A DNA stretch of 64,000 nt, taken from contig MNCI01005808.1 in NCBI GenBank assembly GCA_015680685.1, positions 446,289 through 510,288 of the forward strand, in the 5' to 3' direction. Shown in pieces: positions 59,150 to 64,000 of the stretch. Numbering within the stretch: position 1 is the stretch's first letter; each line of letters opens with the position of its first letter. Source of the stretch: Gnetum montanum (Eukaryota > Streptophyta > Gnetopsida > Gnetales > Gnetaceae). The translations under genes were made by a program, and so were the position numbers. Under the pieces are notes generated by a model. The model had not been told where the DNA came from, made no database searches, and saw nothing but the letters and a program-made list of their open reading frames with translations.

Positions 59150-60089
59150 TGATGAGAGTGGTTACTCTAATAATTAGAGTGGTTATTATTAGGGCAGTTA
59201 CTCTAATTATTAGAGTGGTTATTATTAGAGCAGTTACTCTAGATATTAGAGTGGTTTTTATTATAGGGGCAGTTTCTCTAAAATTAGAGTGGCATTTTTT
59301 GTAATTATTAGAGTAGTTGCTCCCAAGCCTATAAATACAGTGCCTAGGTACACAATAGGGAGAAGTCAGGAAGAAGAAGAATAAAGAAGAAGAATTCAAA
59401 AGAGGAAGTATTTTAGGAGTCAAGTAGCAAAACTCTAGCCAAGTGCCTACAGCAGGAGGTCTAAGTGTGGACGGATCTTTATTTGAGCATTGTGCACCTG
59501 AGCACACCTTGTGTATGGCGATAAAGACGAGCTCTTGGATTCATCCTTGCAGTACTTGAGATTTGTTTTCTTACTCATTTTCTTTATTTTATTTTCTTCT
59601 ACATTTATTTTATTTTATTATTTTATTTTATTTTATGCACTTTACATTTCTATTATTAGCACACATAGTACAATCACTTTGAGCATGCGCATAACACTTG
59701 GTAACCCAGTAACGATTAGTGTTTGGTAATCCCAGTAGTGTTGTGCTGGTTCAGGATGTGTACGGAAAGTGCGAATAGATACTAGTGTTAAGATTAGATT
59801 AAAGCCTAGTTAATTAGTAGTTAAGTTAAATTAGTCACTTAGTTATCTCTCTCTCTCCTTCCTTATTAGCAACAGGACATAAAAACATAAAAGCTATAAA
59901 AATCATATGCCTTAAGCTTACTTAACCATACAATTGTGACATACAAGTAAGTTTGGAAAGACAACGATCAATCAACCCATCCTTGTTCCACAAAGACGCA
60001 TAGGCACTTAGTTCTTGGAATTCGACCAGATCGTGTGTGAAATGCTTGTATTCGTATGGTTGAGCGTAGGGGTACCTCATCACTCATCA
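59150..60089 (+). repeat. Solo LTR of the E1 subtype (940 bp) nested in E4
   Basis: TGATGAGAGTGG...ACTCATCA flanked by the target duplication CCTTC (59145-59149 and 60090-60094). U3 has the same ctctaattattagag palindromes as E1 and the length equals the E1 3' LTR. TATAAATA is at 59330 and gcgATAAAgacgagc near 59518. It was left by LTR-LTR recombination of a complete E1-type insertion. Confidence 0.95.
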
Positions 60090-60094
60090 CCTTC

Positions 60095-60560
60095 CTAGGA
60101 AATTAATTGATCCTTAAAACCATCTTATCTATCTACATATTATTGGGAATGAACCATGTAAGGCTCTTCTTGATTTTAGCTTTAGTGTGAACTTGATATC
60201 TCATGAGATGCACATTGCCTGGAACCTATTGCCTCTCAAGAAGAGCAATATCATACTAAAATTGGAAAACCAATCCATTACTATTCCATTGGGATTGGTC
60301 AAAGAGATTATGACCACTATTTGTGGATGGTCTTATCCTACCAATTTTCAAGTACTCAAGGTTGAAAACTACAAGGGGGATTACCCTATCATTATGGGAA
60401 GGGCATGGTTAAGCACTGCTGATGTAAGAATGGGCATCAAAGATCTTTCCCTAGAGATATCAAAGGAAAATGCATTTGGAAAGGTTGAGAAGAGATGAGT
60501 TCCATGCATTACATACAGCAATATAAGGTGTAATTCCATGCAAAAGCATTGGTCCATGAA
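60095..60560 (+). pseudogene. E4 protease region, part after the solo LTR
   Basis: The active site has decayed to LLDFSFSVNLIS (Asp codon at 60172-60174; the Gly after it is Ser). ITIPLGLVKEIMTTICGWSY, YPIIMGRAWLSTADVRMGIK and LSLEISKENAFGKVEKR follow, with a stop at 60496. Confidence 0.82.
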
Positions 60561-61079
60561 ACAAGCATCTATTTTTGCATGCAAATAGTATGCACATGAA
60601 GCAGGTATTCAAAGGTGTATATATGCAATAGTCACAAAAAAGAGGACACCCAATGGCTAACCACTAATTTTGACAGTAGCACAATGTTCTTAGAACCTAC
60701 TAAGAGCAATACATGCACTTATGTCACAAGAATGGATGAACTAGAGCAAGTTCATCACCAACTCTTTGATGATAAAAACACTAATACCAATTGGGAAGAG
60801 TTGGAGATCCCTAATAATTTTAAATAGAAGCTCCTAGAGTTGAAAAATCTACCTACCAACCTAGAATATGCATTCTTGAAAAATGGCAAGTCAGTCATAC
60901 TCAATGCCAAACTTGCTCCTAAGCAGAAAGCAAAATTGTTGAAAGTGATCAATAAATGGCTAATAGCCTCTACAGGGTCATATCCTAAACTTACTGGAAT
61001 TGATCTATGGATATGCTAGAATCGCATTTACACTAATCCATCCATGAAGCCAAGGAGGCAACCATAACAACGATTGAAT

Positions 61080-61640
61080 CCAAAATTGAAGTAAATTATC
61101 AAGGAGTAGATTGAGCAACTCCTAAAGGCAGGATTCATCTACCCCATTCTAGATAGCGAGTGGATTAGTCCACTCATCATGGTGTTAAAAAGAGATGGCA
61201 AATGATGGATTTTCATCAACTTCAGGCTATTAAATATGGTAACATTCAAAGATCATTTTTCATTTTCATTCATTAAATAGGTGTTAGACACCATATCTAA
61301 GTATTACTATTATAGTTTTCTAGATGGTTATAGTGGCTATAACCAAATTTAGATTGCATCAAAAGATTAGGCCAAAACAACATTCAAAAGTCCCTAAGGG
61401 ACCTTTGCATATCACAAGATGCCTTTTGATCTATGCAATGCTCTTAGTACTTTCCAATTCTTAGTCTTAAGTATCTTTCAATAGCAAATAGGTAGTAGAG
61501 TAGAAGTCTTCATGGATGACTTCCCCACTTATGATGCTACATTCAGGTAAGCCTTAGACCACCTTGAGCAAGTACTAAAAATTGTGTGGAAACAAATCTA
61601 TGACTTAATTGGAAAACCATGGTCCAAGAGGGCATTATAT
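61080..61640 (+). pseudogene. E4 reverse transcriptase domain
   Basis: FIYPILDSEWISPLIMVLKR (about 61132), YYYSFLDGYSGYNQI, MPFDLCNALSTFQFLVLSIF and the active-site box VFMDDFPTYD (61506-61535) with both Asp residues kept. Stops replace Gln or Trp codons at several points. Confidence 0.85.
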
Positions 61641-61929
61641 TAGGGGATCGAATTTCATAGGAAGGGATCAAGGTAAACATTAAAAAGATAAGGATCATCC
61701 AGGGAATCACCCATCAACCAGAAACTATCAAAGAGGTTCGATCATTCCTTGGACACACTAGTTACTACTAGTGCTTCATAAATAATTTCTCTAAGATCGA
61801 GAAACCATTGGTCAAGCTAACAAAGAAAGATGCTCCTTTTATCTAGACCAATAAATGTGAAAGTGCATTCCAAAGCCTCAAGTAGAAGCTCATAGAAACT
61901 CCAATTCTACAAGCACTTGACTGGTCTAG

Positions 61930-62330
61930 ACCATTCCATATCATGATAGATGCATCTAACTACACCTTGAAAGCTATTCTTACACACTTTGATAATAATA
62001 AATATCCATATTACATCCACTACACAATTTGAAGCATTGTGGATGCACAACTGAATTACACCATCATGGAGAAAGAACTAATGGTCGTGGTGTATGCTAT
62101 GGAAAAGTTCAGGTACTATGTGCTTGGATATAAGGTGTTTGTGCACACTAATCAAAGTGCCATCCATTTCCTCATGAACAAGCCAATGGTAATCCCCCAT
62201 GTCATACAATGGTTGGTGATCTTACAGGAATTTGATATTTCAATGATAGATCAAAAGGGGGACTGAGAAAGTGATCGTCAATCACTTGTCTTAGTTACAA
62301 TGGAATAACAAAGAGGAGGAGAGCCTACTC
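61930..62330 (+). pseudogene. E4 RNase H domain
   Basis: PFHIMIDASNYTLKAILTHF, LNYTIMEKELMVVVYAMEKF, RYYVLGYKVFVHTNQSAIHF and ILQEFDISMIDQKGD. The frame 62039-62266 is open; HTDHS has become HTNQS. Confidence 0.85.
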
Positions 62331-62459
62331 TTTGATCAATTTCCCAATGAACTTCTTTTTGCTATTGTAATAAATGAACAAATACCCATAGAACCAAAAT
62401 GGTATGATGGCATCCTCACTTATCTTCTCACTTAGGAGATGCCACAAGATCTAGACCAT

Positions 62460-63207
62460 AGAAAGAAACAACAGTTTCTTCATCGGGCTAAGCACTACAT
62501 GGAAATCAATAGACACTTATACAAGGTATGTGCTGATGGCCTAGTGTGCTGGTGTGTACCTGATGCAAATCAATTACGTGTTCTCTAGGATGCTCATGAA
62601 GGCCCTTGTGGAGGCTACTATGCTAAGAGATGCATGATCATAAAAATCCTAATGTTAGGATACTATTGGCCCATAATCATCAGGGACACCCACCAATTTG
62701 TCCAATCCTATGAACGCTATCAACGAGATGGTGGGATGACCGCACAAATGGAGGGTTCTTAATAGTGGATTCAACCACTGGAACCCTTTGACATATAGGG
62801 CATAGATTTCATGGGTCCCATCACATCCCTATCCAATAGGAAGGCATATAAAATTTTCACTATTAACTACTATACCAAATGGATAGAAGCAGCAACCATC
62901 ACCGACTATACATCATCCATTGCTACTCAATTTGTATAACAAAATGTTGTGAACAGGTTTGGGATGCCATGTGCATTGATTTTTAATAATGAAACCCATT
63001 TTACAAGTGCCACTTTTTGAAAACTCATGCAATGCTTGGGGGTTGAACATAAATTAAGAATACCTTATCATCCCCAATCCAACAGTGAAGTAGAAGGAAC
63101 TAATAGAAAGATTACAAAGATTTTAACAAGAACTATTAGGAAATAGAGGAGAGACTAGAGCACAGATCTCAACAATGCCTGTTGGCACATTTAGCCATTA
63201 CATGGAA
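62460..63207 (+). pseudogene. E4 integrase, C-terminally truncated
   Basis: The zinc finger HRAKHYMEINRHLYKVCADG and DAHEGPCGGYYAKRC are clear. In the core both Asp positions are Asn (TINYYTKWIEA, about 62865; IFNNETHFTSA, about 62984) while GTNRKITKIL shows Glu to Lys. Similarity ends at about 63207, inside the core's C-terminal part. Confidence 0.82.
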
Positions 63208-63533
63208 CAGTTGGAATATTTTGTTCAAAGATAGCACAATTCCTGGTCATAAAATTGAAGTTTAATATAGTGAGTTGACAGGAGGCAAGCCAATATGTTG
63301 AGGTGTTTGGTTGTTAAGTTATAATGATTGGAATTAAAATAAAAAAGACTAAGGATGGGATCTTTGCTATTAAAGGAAATACTCCCTATTAATGTTGACA
63401 ATCATGGATAATACATTATCAGATTATTAAAGGGTCAGATTATCAGAGGATTGGATTGGTCATCATATTAGTGGTAAAGCCCTGCACATGAAGGAGGCAA
63501 GAAAAATGCGATCAAGAAAAACAAAGAAAAATA
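63208..63533. other. Flanking DNA right of E4
   Basis: No transposon similarity and no gene recognised. There is no target duplication to match the E4 left flank, as expected for a truncated element. Confidence 0.4.
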
Positions 63534-63725
63534 ATGGCCACCGCTGGAGCAGGAATGGAGCACATGCAGTCTTCAAACTTGAATAATGTGAAAAATTCGA
63601 CACAAGAATCAGATCCGAAGGCAAGCGCACATGAAAAAAACAGAGACGGCGGAGAACTTGCATACTCAGGCAAAAAGGGGCAACTAAAATGGCATCTGCA
63701 CTTACATTTGCAGAAAAGAAAATGA
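63534..63725 (+). CDS. Weak candidate small ORF or first exon (63 residues)
   Basis: The ATG at 63534 has a good plant start context (aataATGGCC) and opens MATAGAGMEHMQSSNLNNVK, a hydrophilic, Ser/Asn/Lys-rich product, stopping at 63723. The surrounding DNA is less AT-rich than the transposons and looks single-copy. I do not recognise the protein. A chance frame is quite possible, as is the 5' exon of a gene continuing beyond the window, or a minus-strand gene. Confidence 0.2.
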   Translation: MATAGAGMEHMQSSNLNNVKNSTQESDPKASAHEKNRDGGELAYSGKKGQLKWHLHLHLQKRK

Positions 63726-64000
63726 GCAGTTTGCCCCAAAAATTATTAGTTATTCAGCTCAGCATCGGAAGAGAAAAAAAACACGTGCGATCATGGAGAT
63801 GTTGAATCAAAAGCTATCGTAAGCTGAAAGCCTTATCCCTGGTTGAAAACCTGAAATGACCGTGCAGTATTGCCGATTGTTCAACAGTTTTACGGCTCCA
63901 ACTAACGGAAATTTAAAACAGGCGCTGGGCAGAGACCTGAAACCCTTAGCACTAAGAACCATTCACGACCACCATTGTTGCTGCTGATATTGTTGCATCT
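63726..64000. other. Right edge, possible gene-proximal DNA
   Basis: A CACGTG (G-box core) lies at 63782-63787. A short frame ATGGAGATGTTGAATCAAAA at 63793 is followed by a GTAAG-like site at 63819. These are only hints of a gene near the edge. Confidence 0.2.

Larger units (their letters stand above)
55785..63207 (+). mobile_element. E4: gypsy element, 3'-truncated, with nested solo LTR
   Basis: Starts TGATGAATCA at 55785. The interior runs gag, protease, RT, RNase H and integrase in the family order. Similarity to E1 and E3 stops abruptly in the integrase after TWN-type text at about 63207, with no spacer, PPT or 3' LTR. A 940-bp solo LTR splits the protease. A deletion joins the primer site to mid-gag text, so the gag start is missing. 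Confidence 0.88.

Noticed and set aside
63463-63739. Minus-strand frames (66 and 75 residues) opposite the 63.5-kb ORF
   Set aside because: No start context or family resemblance; probably shadows of the same composition-biased stretch.

Overview
The window is plant nuclear DNA, AT-rich and almost entirely transposable elements in several nested layers. I see no intact host gene, rRNA or tRNA. The dominant family is a Ty3/gypsy LTR retrotransposon of the Tat/Athila type: the primer site resembles the tRNA-Asp site of that clade, the RT active site reads FMDDFSTYG, the gag-pol is one long frame, and a long untranslated spacer precedes the 3' LTR. Many diverged copies nested in older relics suit a large, repeat-bloated plant genome. 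A gymnosperm is possible, but the sequence alone does not prove the species.

Layout. 1-2.63 kb: AT-rich repeats, a 114-bp tandem repeat and the C-terminal relic of a PIF1-type helicase. 2.88-3.31 kb: a fold-back (MITE-like) element. 3.31-5.29 kb: an RTE-type LINE relic on the minus strand. 6.26-16.22 kb: full-length gypsy element E1 with target duplication GCTAT and an assembly gap in its 5' LTR. 17.08-17.90 kb: an older LTR family B with an initiator-Met-like primer site. 17.90-26.40 kb: chimeric element E2, whose two LTRs are of different subtypes and whose integrase core is replaced by a coiled-coil ORF (ORF-X). 26.49-29.37 kb: a ~2.1-kb repeat leading into a CCR4/nocturnin-like nuclease pseudogene. 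29.37-39.37 kb: full-length gypsy element E3, with 863-bp LTRs and target duplication AGTAT, inserted into that pseudogene, whose C-terminal end resumes at 39.37 kb. 39.98-42.04 kb: a family B LTR and an eroded gypsy gag. 43.08-44.78 kb: 3' remnant E5 with ORF-X and an LTR. 46.18-47.95 kb: a Ty1/copia gag relic on the minus strand. 49.07-49.85 kb: a third family B fragment. 49.85-52.04 kb: the second copy of the nuclease-bearing repeat. 52.76-55.77 kb: LINE L1-type pieces. 55.79-63.21 kb: gypsy element E4, truncated at its 3' end and interrupted by a 940-bp solo LTR of the E1 subtype with target duplication CCTTC. 63.2-64 kb: single-copy-looking DNA with one weak ORF.

How the parts relate. 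E1, E2, E3 and E4 encode the same Gag-protease-RT-RNase H, plus integrase except where lost, in one frame that is now broken by many stops and a few frameshifts. None looks able to move on its own. Their LTRs share the TATA-to-end portion but have quite different U3 promoter segments, each built from its own short palindromic repeats. The most unusual items are ORF-X, found only before the 3' LTR of E2 and E5, and the duplicated repeat carrying a captured CCR4-like exonuclease gene.
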